Shown piece after piece: positions 19,365 to 29,040 of a stretch of DNA of 53,219 nt. Both the position numbers and the translations under genes were made by a program. Source of the DNA: Trichomonas tenax (lineage: Eukaryota > Parabasalia > Trichomonadida > Trichomonadidae); NCBI GenBank assembly GCA_023091735.1, contig JALKBU010000267.1, positions 1-53,219 of the forward strand, written 5' to 3'. Within the stretch, counting starts at the first letter, position 1; every line of letters starts with the position of its first letter. A model generated the notes under the pieces. It was not told the DNA's origin, ran no database searches, and was given only the letters and a program-made list of their open reading frames with translations.

Positions 19365-19994
19365 TTATAATTGCTTGATAATGGATTCGAGTGGTGCGAG
19401 TTGTTCTTCTGGAATCATGTTAAATTCTTGAGAAAAGAAAATGAAATATCTGAACGAGCGATTGACCTGTTCAGTAAGCTGGCACCTCTTTATATCTTCC
19501 AGGTGATGATGGTATATATGTGCGTAGACTCTAAATAATCTTCGGAATAATTTTTGGACGACATCAATGAAATTCTTCGGGAACGGAACATCAGTGTCCG
19601 GAGGGAAGATTGCCTCATTGTTAATTGTCTCTTCCGTCTCCTCCATCACTTTACAAATATATTCTCTGGCGCAGAGATTCTGCGGTTTGTCTTTAGAGCC
19701 GATTCCCTGGTAGAGGTACTTGAAGCCCGGCCCAGCGCTCATCTCTGGGCACGTCTCGTTGCAGCATGTTTCGATAATCGGCGGAAGAATCGTCGAAAGC
19801 TGGTTGTAGAAGTCCACGGTGGACACAGCAATCCACTCGTTCTTGTTCTCGCCAGGTGGAAGCTTGACACCTTTTCTCAAGTCCAACATAATGGTCTGCT
19901 GCCACATGACTTGGAGCTTAGGGTTGCGGTACTGCTTCTCCACACCTTTGACTGGCCTAAATGTGCCTTGATCGCGCTTAAACCACGAAAACAT
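19365..19994 (-). CDS. MOB1: MOB1-family kinase activator
   Basis: The protein has 209 residues from the ATG at 19994, close to the 216 of human MOB1. It aligns along its length with the family: KLPPGENKNEWIAVSTVDFY, CCNETCPEMSAGP, PFPKNF, RLFRVYAHIYHHH and FRYFIFFSQEFNMI. The zinc ligands are present as Cys77 and Cys82 (C-x4-C) with His159 and His164. MOB1 proteins bind and activate NDR/LATS kinases in Hippo, mitotic-exit and septation pathways. A CDK lies about 5.5 kb away on the same strand, which is not evidence of linkage. The N-terminal MFSWFKRDQGTFRPVK is typical of the family. Confidence 0.95.
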   Translation of the reverse strand: MFSWFKRDQGTFRPVKGVEKQYRNPKLQVMWQQTIMLDLRKGVKLPPGENKNEWIAVSTVDFYNQLSTILPPIIETCCNETCPEMSAGPGFKYLYQGIGSKDKPQNLCAREYICKVMEETEETINNEAIFPPDTDVPFPKNFIDVVQKLFRRLFRVYAHIYHHHLEDIKRCQLTEQVNRSFRYFIFFSQEFNMIPEEQLAPLESIIKQL

Positions 19995-20554
19995 TTTTTT
20001 ATTTTATTCTTTGTAAAAGTGAAGAAAAAACCGTTTCTTCCACACATTTTTTTATTAAATCTATGCTTTATACTGTCAACCAATAACAGTTTACTTTGTG
20101 AAATTGTTTGATTCTCTCATTTTAATCAAAATTATGAGAAATCTTCATTTTTACTTTGTTATCATATTATAAATCCATTGTTATGTATATTTCATTATTT
20201 AATTTTGATTTTTATCGTTTTAATTTATGCGAAAAATCGATTTTCAAAAAATCGTCTAATAAAAAATTGCGAATTAACTCTTATCATTTTTTCCACATGT
20301 GCTTTTTAAACAAAAACTTTCTCGGTTGAGTTTCCTGCATATGTGCGGAGTATAATAAAAGGTTTATGCAAAGAAATGAAAAAGGCTCCAAAATATTGCA
20401 TAAAATTAGTTTTTGAAAATATTTCCTTATATCAGTATAGAAAGCTGTATTATGGCTGTTGTTATCATGTATTAATTAGGTAGGTTTCCGGTACGGATTT
20501 GTTGATAACGGTAAAATTTCATAAAATAAACATATTTAAGACAACCATTAAACG
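19995..20554. other. Intergenic, about 560 bp
   Basis: Between two minus-strand genes. AT-rich; a TTGATAACGGTAAA stretch at about 20502-20515 resembles a Myb-type site (TAACGG), but its location downstream of one gene and upstream of the other leaves its role unclear. Confidence 0.3.
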
Positions 20555-21577
20555 TTATTTCAATAAAAAGACCGCAATCAGTAGTGTTGCCAGTGCAACA
20601 ATGATGTAATTCTTGATCATTGACAAACGATCTTGTTGTGGTGGCGCAGAGTTAACAATAACCGGAGCAGGCTTTTCCTGGACCGGCTCAACCTCGATTT
20701 CTCTTGATTTAACCGCTTGTTCTACAACTTCGATTTTTCCTTCTTCAATCTCCTCCTTCTCGTCGATTTGCTCTGATTTTTCGTCAACGAACCTATTTGC
20801 CGGTGGCTCGTTCTCCTCGTCGATGTCGATATCTTCATCAAGCTCTTCATCGATAACCGCGACGCTTCTTGACTGGGTGGATGCGACTTCCACCGCTTCC
20901 GCTTTTGGGTCATCGTTGTGGAATTGAATATCTTTAGTAAATCCTCTTGATTCAGCGAGTTGTTTAAATTTCTCTGTGAGAGGCTGATCATCTGTATCAA
21001 CCTCTGTAGATTCGATTGTTGTATCTGAAACGTCGGAAATTGTTTGTGTAATGTCGTTAGATTCGCAATAATTGTAACCTTTGTTGAAATATCCAGGTTT
21101 ATGAGCGGAAGGAGTCTGAAAAGCGTAGAGTGCCCTGACCTTCTTGATGTTGACAATATCATCTATCGGCGTATTGAGGACTGGAGGAGTTTGAATAAAG
21201 TTTCTCGCCGCGAGTTCGATTCTCTGGCTCGAAAAGAAGTTTCCTTTGTCCCTAATGTCGTACTCTATCATTTTACGGTCAACAGCCTGTCTTATAACAG
21301 CCCAGTCAGATCTTAAAACTTCTCTCTTCCACTGGTGCCAGAATGCGTTCATTCTGATAGCGCGGAACTTCGGGCTCTTTGATTTCGAGCCCAGCGTCCT
21401 CATGATGTACTGCATCTGCTTCTGCCTGTTGAATTCCATCGCGATATTCAGCCATTGGAGGCGGTAAGCGGTGATCATTTGGCCGTTTTCTGCTTCTTCG
21501 ATAGCTTGCTCCGCGATGTTCTTTATCGCAGAGACGCTAAGAGAGCACACGTGGACTGTGCTTCTCACTGGCTTCAT
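20555..21577 (-). CDS. Tail-anchored protein with acidic linker, function unknown
   Basis: The protein has 340 residues from the ATG at 21577. Residues 1-110 are helical and basic, with conserved-looking FNRQKQMQYIMRTLGS and FRAIRMNAFWHQWKREVLRS stretches. Residues about 180-310 are disordered and highly acidic, with runs such as DEELDEDIDIDEENE and DEKEEIEEGK. The last approximately 20 residues (IKNYIIVALATLLIAVFLLK) form one hydrophobic segment at the very C-terminus. This is the signature of a tail-anchored protein inserted into ER, Golgi or another membrane, with the bulk of the protein in the cytosol. No catalytic motif is present. The acidic region could bind cations or a basic partner, but that is speculation. 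Confidence 0.75.
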   Translation of the reverse strand: MKPVRSTVHVCSLSVSAIKNIAEQAIEEAENGQMITAYRLQWLNIAMEFNRQKQMQYIMRTLGSKSKSPKFRAIRMNAFWHQWKREVLRSDWAVIRQAVDRKMIEYDIRDKGNFFSSQRIELAARNFIQTPPVLNTPIDDIVNIKKVRALYAFQTPSAHKPGYFNKGYNYCESNDITQTISDVSDTTIESTEVDTDDQPLTEKFKQLAESRGFTKDIQFHNDDPKAEAVEVASTQSRSVAVIDEELDEDIDIDEENEPPANRFVDEKSEQIDEKEEIEEGKIEVVEQAVKSREIEVEPVQEKPAPVIVNSAPPQQDRLSMIKNYIIVALATLLIAVFLLK

Positions 21578-22272
21578 TTTTTTTGAAAAAAATCAAAACG
21601 TTCATCCGTTAGTGTAAATCATGCTTTTTCCTACATTTTTGATATATACTCTTTGTTTCTAAAATATTTTACTAACTTTTTTTGATCTTATCTGCGATAT
21701 TTGAAAATATTCAAAATATTGAATTTCTCTATATCTCATGCATAGGCTATGCTACTCGAAAAATATCTGTGTCTTCGAGAGTATTTGATTTTGAGCAAAC
21801 ATTTAATTTTTATTAAATTATCTGTTTATAAATATCTCTTAAAATAGTAAATATTAACTTTGGAACGAGGATGCCTTTCAGGATTTTTGAGCTGGTTTGA
21901 TTATTGGAAAATATTTTAAATTATATTCAAAGATAACTTATCTGTATGCAATAGGCTGTAACAGCAGTAACTTGGTAACTTACATATTCAACATTTTTCT
22001 TATGTTAATTTGTTTTTTGAACGGAAATGCAAAAAATATAGAATGCGGTTGGGATAGATTGTTACTGCAGTGATACAAACATAAAATTATTCGACTTATT
22101 GCAAATATAATTGCTCAAGATGGAGGATTTTTGCAAAACGTACCATCATGGCATTACCAATGCATAGTCAGAATTTGATAAAACATGTTTCAAAGTCTCT
22201 CTCTTCATTACAGTGGAGAATAGACTTTGAAACATATCATTTATAGACACTTTTGTTCTCTATTTTGTATAA
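21578..22272. other. Intergenic region with one short perfect hairpin
   Basis: No gene is seen. A 14-bp perfect inverted repeat (ATGTTTCAAAGTCT, 22185-22198; AGACTTTGAAACAT, 22222-22235) with a 23-nt loop stands just before the discoidin-like triplet. Confidence 0.5.
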
Positions 22273-22860
22273 TATCTGAGAGTCTACACACCATACACAT
22301 ATCAAACAGTCAAAGAGTCCCTCACACACCTATTCTACAACGACAATCTCACATTTAGTAGTGAGAATATTATCAATCTCACAAAGCATCCATATATTTT
22401 CCCTCAATCAATAGTTAATCATACAATAGTCAGTGAATTGTATCCATATATTCATGGTACTGGCATTATTACAATCAATCTTTCCTTTCCAAATAAATCG
22501 ATGTACATTAATAGTTACATATTGCAGCCGAGAAATATAGGGGGTAGCCCTTGGGTGCCAGCAAGTAATTGGTCAATATTAACGAAAAATAGAGGAAATT
22601 TTGTTACAATCGATCAAAAGGTCAATGATAATCATTCAATGAAAACAATAAAGGTCGTAAACTTCAAAGTTTCACTAATTGTTGCTGAAGAATTCCTCAG
22701 TCTTCGCATTGAAGGAGTTATCAGTGCTTTTGACGTATTTGGCGGTGTATGTGATCAGATTGACGGCACTGGAAGCATATTTCCAATTGCCAAATCATGT
22801 TATTCACCTAACGCGAGATATTTTCGAAATCTTTTCTTATATGTCTTTATATTGAAGTAG
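22273..22860 (+). pseudogene. Discoidin-like (F5/8 type C-like) protein, tandem copy 1, no start codon
   Basis: An uninterrupted frame of 195 codons runs from just after a TAA (22270-22272) to the stop at 22858-22860. There is no ATG near its beginning. The first conserved segment is LRVYTPYTYQTVKESLTHLF. The middle resembles a galactose-binding/discoidin beta-sandwich: INLSFPNKSMYINSYILQPR, then SNWSILTKNRGNFVTID, then FLSLRIEGVISAFDVFG, where F5/8C domains have a similar closing strand. A Cys-rich CYSPNARYF and a hydrophobic end close the protein. Copies 2 and 3 start at the same residue. A signal peptide and start codon appear to have been lost, or lie in an unseen exon. Confidence 0.5.
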
Positions 22861-22929
22861 ATCAAATGATGATATAGAGAATGATTTGGCTGTTAATCTT
22901 TTCTTGTTTTGAGGGATCAATGCTTATGA

Positions 22930-23517
22930 AATTGTCTGCGCCTATACATTCCGTACACATCCAGAACTCTGAAAGGTGCCCTGACGTATCTATACAACAA
23001 TGACAACCTCTCGTTTAGCAGTGAGAATGTATATAATAATCCGGATTGGCCATTTATTTTTCCCGAAGCAATACTAAATCATTCGCTAGTCAAAGGGAAT
23101 TACCTGTACATCCAAGGAGGAGATATTACCATCAATCTCTCGTTTCCGAATAAATCAATCTACATTTATAGTTACATAATGCAGCCGAGAATCATAAGCA
23201 ACAAAGATTGGGGTCCTCCACGTACATGGTCGATTACAGTTCAAAATAGAGGAAATTTTAATACAATTGAGCAGAAAGTTAATGATACTGAATCAATGAA
23301 TACACCAAATATTGTAAACTTCAAAGTTTTACCAATCGTTGCTGAAGAGTTTCTAAGTCTTCGAATAACTGGAGTCATCACAGCTTTTGACGTATTTGGA
23401 GCAATATGCGATGGCGATAACTGCTTAGGAAGTATATTTCCAATTGCCAAAACATGTTATTCACAAAACACGAGATATTTTCACAATCTACTTTTATATG
23501 TTTTTATATTGATGTAA
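22930..23517 (+). pseudogene. Discoidin-like protein, tandem copy 2, no start codon
   Basis: The frame is open for 195 codons, directly after a TGA (22927-22929), and is very similar to copy 1, for example NFKVLPIVAEEFLSLRITGV and ITAFDVFGAIC. A hydrophobic leader-like stretch (MIWLLIFSCFEG, about 22882 onward) lies upstream in a different frame. A single frameshift between leader and domain would explain the missing start. The domain itself has no stop. It lies about 660 bp after copy 1 in the same orientation. Confidence 0.5.
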
Positions 23518-23570
23518 ATGATAATACTGTAAAGTATGACTCTTACTTGTTTATATTTTGTATGCTATAA

Positions 23571-24213
23571 TACTCAATCTTAATTTTTGGAACTTTTCGT
23601 CATTTTTCTCATTGTTTACTGCGAGTATATACTCCATACACATACCAGTCTGTGACTGGCGCCCTAACGCATCTATACTACAATGACAACCTCACAGTTA
23701 ACAGCGAAAATGTCTCAAAAAATGCATTATGGCCTTATTTTTTTTCCAAAAGCAATAGTAAAGCATTCATAAGTTGCCAGAATGACACCGTATGTTCAAG
23801 GGTCACATATAACTATCAATATTTCATTTCCAAATAAAACAATTTATATAACAAGTTACATTCTTCAAGCAAGAATCGTATCAAATGCAGTTTGGAACCC
23901 ACCGAACATGTGGACGATATATACTCAAAATAGAGGTAAATTTATCACTATTGATGAGATAGTGAATGATATTGAATCTATGAATACATCGAATGTTGTA
24001 AATTTCAATGTTTCGCCCATTGTTGCTGAAGACTTTATTGGGATTCATTTTATCAATAATAATATCAATGCTATCAGTGCTTTTGATGTTTTTGGTGTTG
24101 TATGCAATCAAAACGACTGCACTGGAAATATGCTTCCAATGGTTAAGTCTTGCTATTCACCTAATGCGAGATATTTCAACAGTATTCTATTATATGTGTT
24201 TATACTGATGTAG
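23571..24213 (+). pseudogene. Discoidin-like protein, tandem copy 3, frameshifted
   Basis: The first part (LRVYTPYTYQSVTGALTHLY) is in one frame and the second (from 23782, MTPYVQGSHITINISFPNK) in another. The change falls at an 8-T run around 23738-23745. In the second frame a TAA lies at 23770-23772. The remainder is open to 24213 and ends like the other copies (CYSPNARYF, then a hydrophobic tail). It is the most damaged of the three copies, lying about 683 bp after copy 2. Confidence 0.55.
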
Positions 24214-24407
24214 ATTAGAAAACCAATAAATTTACATTCTTTTTGGAAAATTTTTGATATAAACTACATTTTTTAATCGGTAATTTTGAGGGCTGCCAGT
24301 CCGGACGGTTATTTTACATCAATATTGAATTGAAAATGATCGTTCTGGCAAGGTCTAAAGCAGGGGGATGCCGACGATTATTTTTAAATGTAAGCTCATT
24401 GTAACTT

Positions 24408-24462
24408 GTTACGCCATCATTTTCTGCGGTAGCTCACCTAACATAAAATGATGGGCAGTAAC
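24408..24462. repeat. Hairpin with 16-18-nt arms
   Basis: GTTACGCCATCATTTT (24408-24423) pairs with AAAATGATGGGCAGTAAC (24445-24462), with a small internal bulge, around a 21-nt loop. It lies in a slightly GC-richer patch (24285-24470) of otherwise AT-rich DNA. Function unknown. Confidence 0.55.
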
Positions 24463-25077
24463 TTTGCAGTCATATTACATACACTGCATTCAACAGTTTC
24501 ACACATCACATTCCACGAATAAGATATCTTCACAAAAAAATTGGATTGAGCACAAAACTCAATTTAAACTATAGCACTTGTATCATCAAATACCAAATGC
24601 ACAAGTAAATACGAAACAATGTTCTAATAATTATATTTTGAAATTTAGATAACATGCATTTACACAGTATGAATACAATGATATTCATTACTGGATTGTA
24701 TTTAGCCAGGACGAGACATTTGTTCGATGTCAAACTCGATATTTAATACCAAAAATTGATAAACGTACAATTAACAATATTGAGGTAATTTTGTTCATTA
24801 TAGAAATTAAAAAAGTATGATTCAATTGGAATCGAACCACGTCTGCGGAAGCTATATCATTAGGTTAAAGAGTTTAAGGTTCTGCTTTTGGGATTTTGAC
24901 ATTTAATAATTTTACAAAATTCGGGAATCAAATATCCTCGATTTTGTTAAATCATCCATATAACAAATGTATAATATAATACTATTCATTATTTATTTTG
25001 CAAAAATATTCAATATTAACACTAAAAACAAGAAAACATTATTTTTCAAATAAAATTGCCACAATTTAAGCAAAATA
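24463..25077. other. Intergenic, AT-rich
   Basis: No gene. A tRNA-like T-loop word on the minus strand near 24820-24840 does not fold into a tRNA (see rejected items). Confidence 0.35.
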
Positions 25078-25520
25078 CTAATTTAATTTGTCCTTCTGTT
25101 TTTTTGTATAATGTTCATATATAGAGGCTATTAAATTCAATATTAGAGCTTCAAGGCGAAATCTCCAGTAATTGATTATGTTCGTAGGATTTCTTGTTAA
25201 GCAGCATATTCGTGTTAGAAACTGCAACGGTATCAGTTGTCGAAGGATGATAACCAAAAAATTAGTCAATCTTTCATTGACATTCGAAAATGCAGAGGAT
25301 TGTAGTGAACATCATTCGAAAAAAGAACTAGATTAGGAAAGTTAGCGCGGGTGTCAATGAGCAATGGATCGATGAAGAACTTTATATTTGATTCAGATAT
25401 ATGTTTAACACTGAATAGTTTTTGGTCATTGGTTATTTGAGGAAGTGTCAAAAAGAATAAATAGCTCGGCGAACATTGTCTTATTTGTCCAATTGAGGAT
25501 GGCCGATCATTCTAAAATGA
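25078..25520 (-). pseudogene. Frameshifted relic of an unidentified protein
   Basis: On the minus strand, protein-like sequence from about 25520 to 25266 (including FFIDPLLIDTRANFPNLVLF and SNDVHYNPLHF) ends at a TGA. It continues directly in another frame to 25078 (RLTNFLVIILRQLIPLQFLT, then TRNPTNIINYWRFRLEALI). The two halves meet without a gap, which suggests one frameshift in a formerly continuous gene. No family is recognised and no start codon is left. The promoter-like words at 25621-25633 and 25702-25714 lie upstream on this strand. Confidence 0.4.
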
Positions 25521-26259
25521 ACGATTTCAAAAATTGGAGCGAAGCATAGACAGAGAAACAGCAGTGGAACAGTAATTCTAATTGTTGGCTAATGATTGAA
25601 TCCTTTCGATTATTTTGCATTTTACATGTCAAAACTCTTAAACCAAAACTTGAAAATCATATTTAACATAAAATATATAGCACGTATAAAATAATGATTA
25701 ATTTACATGTCAAATGCTCGAAATATTTTATTAGAAAAATATATTTAGATCAATATGTAGTTAATAAATCTCATGTTTTCGTAGATTTTAGCCGTCAAAA
25801 ATTGATTTGGCAACAATATTTTTATCTATTCTGATAAATAAACAAATAATAATATTTTAATCATAATCAAAATTCAATTGAAAATTTATGTGGCAGAATA
25901 TAAAACGTCAAAATTTATATCAACATTTCTTATCTTAACAAGAAAGGTAGAATTTCAAATTTAAGATTTTTCACAGGAAAACTTAGCCAATCAAAAATTT
26001 TCGCTAAATTATAATCTGCATCATATGTAGAAGAGATTAAATTTATATAAAATAATTGAGGTAAAAATAATCGTCAAAAAGACCGACCACGCTTCGATAA
26101 ATCGTATCGCGGAGTGAAAATAGAGCAAGAGAATAAATTGATGCATTGAATCTTGGACCATGTTCAAACCACTTTTTAGTCTCAAAAATGATTCTCACAA
26201 AATATGTAAACTTCACAAATGTTCAGAATTCTTTGTTAAGAAAATTGAGAAGTCCGATA
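25521..26259. other. Intergenic region upstream of EF-1alpha
   Basis: Two TTTACATGTCAAA words lie at 25621-25633 and 25702-25714. A GC-richer stretch at about 26080-26115 includes a small CGATA...TATCG inverted repeat. No gene is seen. Confidence 0.35.
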
Positions 26260-26287
26260 AGGCTGTGGTCCTTCACTTTGTTTTCTC
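26260..26287 (+). promoter_or_regulatory. Core promoter-like region of EF-1alpha
   Basis: The bases before the ATG contain GTGGTCCTTCACTTTG, which resembles the GGTCT...CTTT words before the eS1 and uS14 genes. The CTTCACTTTG part also contains a TCACT that fits the Trichomonas initiator TCAYW. The TCA is about 16 nt from the ATG, a typical distance for that organism. Confidence 0.45.
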
Positions 26288-27601
26288 ATGGGTAAGGAGA
26301 AAGAGCATATTAATATTGTCGTTATCGGACACGTCGATGCTGGCAAGTCCACAACAACAGGCCACCTCATCTACAAGTGCGGCGGTCTCGATAAGCGTAA
26401 ACTTGCTGCCATCGAGAAGGAAGCTGAGCATCTCGGCAAGTCCTCCTTCAAGTACGCCTTCGTTATGGACTCCCTCAAGGCTGAACGTGAGCGTGGTATC
26501 ACAATCGATATCTCCCTCTGGAAGTTCGAAGGCCAGAAGTACTCCTTCACAATCATTGATGCCCCAGGACACCGTGACTTCATCAAGAACATGATCACAG
26601 GCACATCCCAGGCTGATGCTGCTGTCCTTGTTATCGACTCCACACTCGGTGGTTTCGAAGCTGGTATCGCTGAGCAGGGCCAGACACGCGAGCACGCACT
26701 CCTTGCTTTCACACTCGGCATCAAGCAGGTCATCGTCGCCATCAACAAGATGGATGACAAGACAGTCAACTACAACAAGGCTCGTTTCGATGAAATCCAG
26801 TCTGAAATGACACGCATCCTTACCGGCATTGGCTACAAGCCAGAAATGTACCGCTTCGTCCCAATCTCTGGCTTTGCTGGCGACAACATGACAGAGAAGT
26901 CTCCAAACATGCCATGGTACACTGGCCCATACCTTCTTGAGGCCCTCGATTCACTTCAGCCACCAAAGCGCCCATTCGACAAGCCACTCCGTCTCCCACT
27001 TCAGGATGTCTACAAGATCAACGGTATCGGTACAGTTCCAGTCGGCCGTGTGGAGTCCGGCATCATGAAACCAGGTATGATCGTTAACTTCGCCCCATCC
27101 ACAGTCACAGCTGAAGTTAAGTCCATCGAAATGCACCACGAGTCCCTTCCAGAGGCTCTCCCAGGTGACAACATCGGCTTCAACGTCAAGAACGTTTCCA
27201 CACAGGATGTCAAGCGTGGCTACGTCGTTTCCGACACAAAGCGCGATCCAGCTGTCGAGTGCAACTCCTTCACAGCTCAGATGATCATCTCCAACCACCC
27301 AGGCAAGATCCACGCTGGCTACCAGCCAGTCTTCGACTGCCACACTGCTCACATCGCCTGCAAGTTCGAAAAGCTCATCCAGCGTATCGATCGTCGCCAC
27401 GGCAAGAAGGCTACAGAGAACCCAGAGTACATCCAGAAGGATGATGCTGCTATCGTCGAGGTCGTTCCATCCAAGCCACTCGTCGTCGAGTCCTTCCAGG
27501 AGTATCCACCACTCGGCCGCTTCGCCATCCGTGATATGAAGCAGACAGTCGCTGTTGGTGTCATCCGTTCCGTCAACAAAAAAGCCGTCGCTGCTAAGTA
27601 A
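26288..27601 (+). CDS. EF1A: Translation elongation factor EF-1alpha
   Basis: The protein has 437 residues from the ATG at 26288. The GTPase domain has GHVDAGKS (14-21), DAPGHRDF (91-98) and NKMD (153-156), followed by the two beta-barrel domains. The C-terminal barrel includes [16 protein letters not shown] and [20 protein letters not shown], hallmarks of eukaryotic EF-1alpha. It delivers aminoacyl-tRNA to the ribosomal A site as a GTP complex. Length is slightly under the usual 445-460. Codons are overwhelmingly C-ending, making the gene a GC-rich island and the most biased in the window. The stop codon overlaps an AATAAA polyadenylation-like signal (27600-27605). Confidence 0.98.
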   Translation: MGKEKEHINIVVIGHVDAGKSTTTGHLIYKCGGLDKRKLAAIEKEAEHLGKSSFKYAFVMDSLKAERERGITIDISLWKFEGQKYSFTIIDAPGHRDFIKNMITGTSQADAAVLVIDSTLGGFEAGIAEQGQTREHALLAFTLGIKQVIVAINKMDDKTVNYNKARFDEIQSEMTRILTGIGYKPEMYRFVPISGFAGDNMTEKSPNMPWYTGPYLLEALDSLQPPKRPFDKPLRLPLQDVYKINGIGTVPVGRVESGIMKPGMIVNFAPSTVTAEVKSIEMHHESLPEALPGDNIGFNVKNVSTQDVKRGYVVSDTKRDPAVECNSFTAQMIISNHPGKIHAGYQPVFDCHTAHIACKFEKLIQRIDRRHGKKATENPEYIQKDDAAIVEVVPSKPLVVESFQEYPPLGRFAIRDMKQTVAVGVIRSVNKKAVAAK

Positions 27602-27605
27602 ATAA
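27600..27605 (+). terminator. AATAAA overlapping the EF-1alpha stop codon
   Basis: The stop TAA (27599-27601) runs into ATAAAG, giving AATAAA immediately at the end of the gene. Trichomonad mRNAs are known to have very short 3' ends with a signal at or near the stop. Confidence 0.5.
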
Positions 27606-27761
27606 AGTTTTGCATTTCTTTGCCTCTAAAAATTATTATTTTTATCTTTTTATCTTTCACTTATTTTATTTTTTTTTATATAATTAAATAATCATCAATT
27701 CATAATACAAACATTTATAAATATACAAACAAATACATAAAAAAGCCCAATGACTAGAGAA

Positions 27762-28814
27762 TCATCGCGGCATGATGTGAGAGAAAACCAAGACAATCAT
27801 TGCGAAGTATAGAGTGGTCTTCAGGACCTGCTTAAGAGAGTTCTGCTGCTTCGGTAGATTCGTGATCTGTATCGGATCTACGGTTATATTTTGGAGATTC
27901 TGCAATTGATCAAGAATCGTGTTGAAGCTACTCTGAACATTCGAAAGTTTTTTGTCATACACTTGCGTTAGTTCATTCTTTATGTTGAGGAGTTCAGTGC
28001 TCAATCTTTCATAATCAAATTCAGGCTGTGGAATTGGAATTATTGTGTTTTCTTTCTGTTCTTTGAGTTCATTTTCGAGTTGTTGATATTTTTGTCTTTC
28101 TTGGTTGATATCTTGCTCCAGCTGCTCTATTTTGGACTGCAGAGGTTTTGTGAAACCCCACGGAGAGTCATTGTTCGTGATGAAGAAGCTTTGGATCGAT
28201 TTTTGTTGATCTATTAAAGTTTGATGTGTTTCTTTCAAATCTTTTGTAAGCTGAACAATGAATGATCTATTTTCAATGCATCCTTTCTCTTTATTCAGTA
28301 ATTCTTCGTTTTTGTTCTCGAATTCATCTTTTAATTGTTGATATTTGAGTTTTTGCTCATCAAGCTGTAATTTCAGATTGCTTATCGTTTCATTAGCGAT
28401 ATCAAGTGAGTTTTGCAGCTCTATCACTTGATCATTTGTATTTTGAAATTTGAACGGAATATATGTTGTGTTATATAGTTGAGATTTCAAATATTCGATT
28501 TCAGCTTCGTGTTCTTCTATTGTATTATTCGCAATTCGCAGTTTTGCCTTGAATTGGAGACATTCTTCGCTTTTTTTTGTTAATTTTTCGAGTAATCGAT
28601 GTGAACGATTCAAGTTACTGTTTATCATCGTGTTTAAATTGTTGTTAAGTGCCTTATCGCCTTGGTTGATTTTCGTGATTTCATTGTAAAAAGTATTCAA
28701 CATATTCTGCCTCAAATCCATTTCTCTCTGCAAAGATGAACTCAAGTTCTGGTAGTCTATGTACAGCCTATAGTAACATGATTTCATCTCCTCGAAATTC
28801 GATGCTTCATTCAT
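27762..28814 (-). CDS. Coiled-coil tail-anchored protein
   Basis: The protein has 350 residues from the ATG at 28814 (MNEASNFEEMKSCYYRLYID); the open frame reaches further upstream only through a TTG. Almost the whole length is predicted coiled coil by heptad pattern, in several blocks. Examples are SLDIANETISNLKLQLDEQK, LKYQQLKDEFENKNEELLNK and LEQDINQERQKYQQLENELK. A Pro-rich hinge (IIPIPQPEFDYE) lies about 90 residues from the end. The C-terminal approximately 20 residues (TTLYFAMIVLVFSHIMPR) form one membrane anchor. The arrangement resembles golgin or tether proteins held by a C-terminal anchor, but no family was identified. It is transcribed divergently from the histone deacetylase gene through a 226-bp shared region. 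Confidence 0.75.
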   Translation of the reverse strand: MNEASNFEEMKSCYYRLYIDYQNLSSSLQREMDLRQNMLNTFYNEITKINQGDKALNNNLNTMINSNLNRSHRLLEKLTKKSEECLQFKAKLRIANNTIEEHEAEIEYLKSQLYNTTYIPFKFQNTNDQVIELQNSLDIANETISNLKLQLDEQKLKYQQLKDEFENKNEELLNKEKGCIENRSFIVQLTKDLKETHQTLIDQQKSIQSFFITNNDSPWGFTKPLQSKIEQLEQDINQERQKYQQLENELKEQKENTIIPIPQPEFDYERLSTELLNIKNELTQVYDKKLSNVQSSFNTILDQLQNLQNITVDPIQITNLPKQQNSLKQVLKTTLYFAMIVLVFSHIMPR

Positions 28815-29040
28815 CAAATTAAACGTCTGATTTTTACTGAGAATTTTTGGCACGTAAATTCCCAAATGACAAAAAATTAAGAATTTTTCATCACGTAATC
28901 AATTTTACATGACAAACTTTCAGAACAGGGGTTAATTAATTTGTTTGAGGGTGAATCAAAAATCATGGCAATACATATTGACATTTTTGCCACATAAATT
29001 TAATATTTGCCATGTAATAATAGAATTTTGTCATGTAACA
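28815..29040. promoter_or_regulatory. Divergent promoter region, coiled-coil gene / histone deacetylase
   Basis: It contains TTTGGCACGTAAA (28846-28858) and TTTACATGACAAA (28904-28916). On the deacetylase side there are three successive copies of one word: TTTGCCACATAAA (28986), TTTGCCATGTAA (29006) and TTTGTCATGTAA (29027), the last ending 2 nt before the ATG. The regular 20 and 21 bp spacing places them on the same face of the helix. Motif identity is seen; promoter function is inferred. Confidence 0.55.

Noticed and set aside
24818..24885. tRNA-like sequence on the minus strand (GGTTCGATTCC T-loop word and a CCTAATGATA D-loop-like word)
   Set aside because: The T stem has only three pairs, and no acceptor or anticodon stem can be formed at the right distances. 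Probably chance or a very decayed tRNA.
26371..27400. Long minus-strand ORFs across EF-1alpha
   Set aside because: Antisense shadows of a strongly codon-biased gene; no family features.
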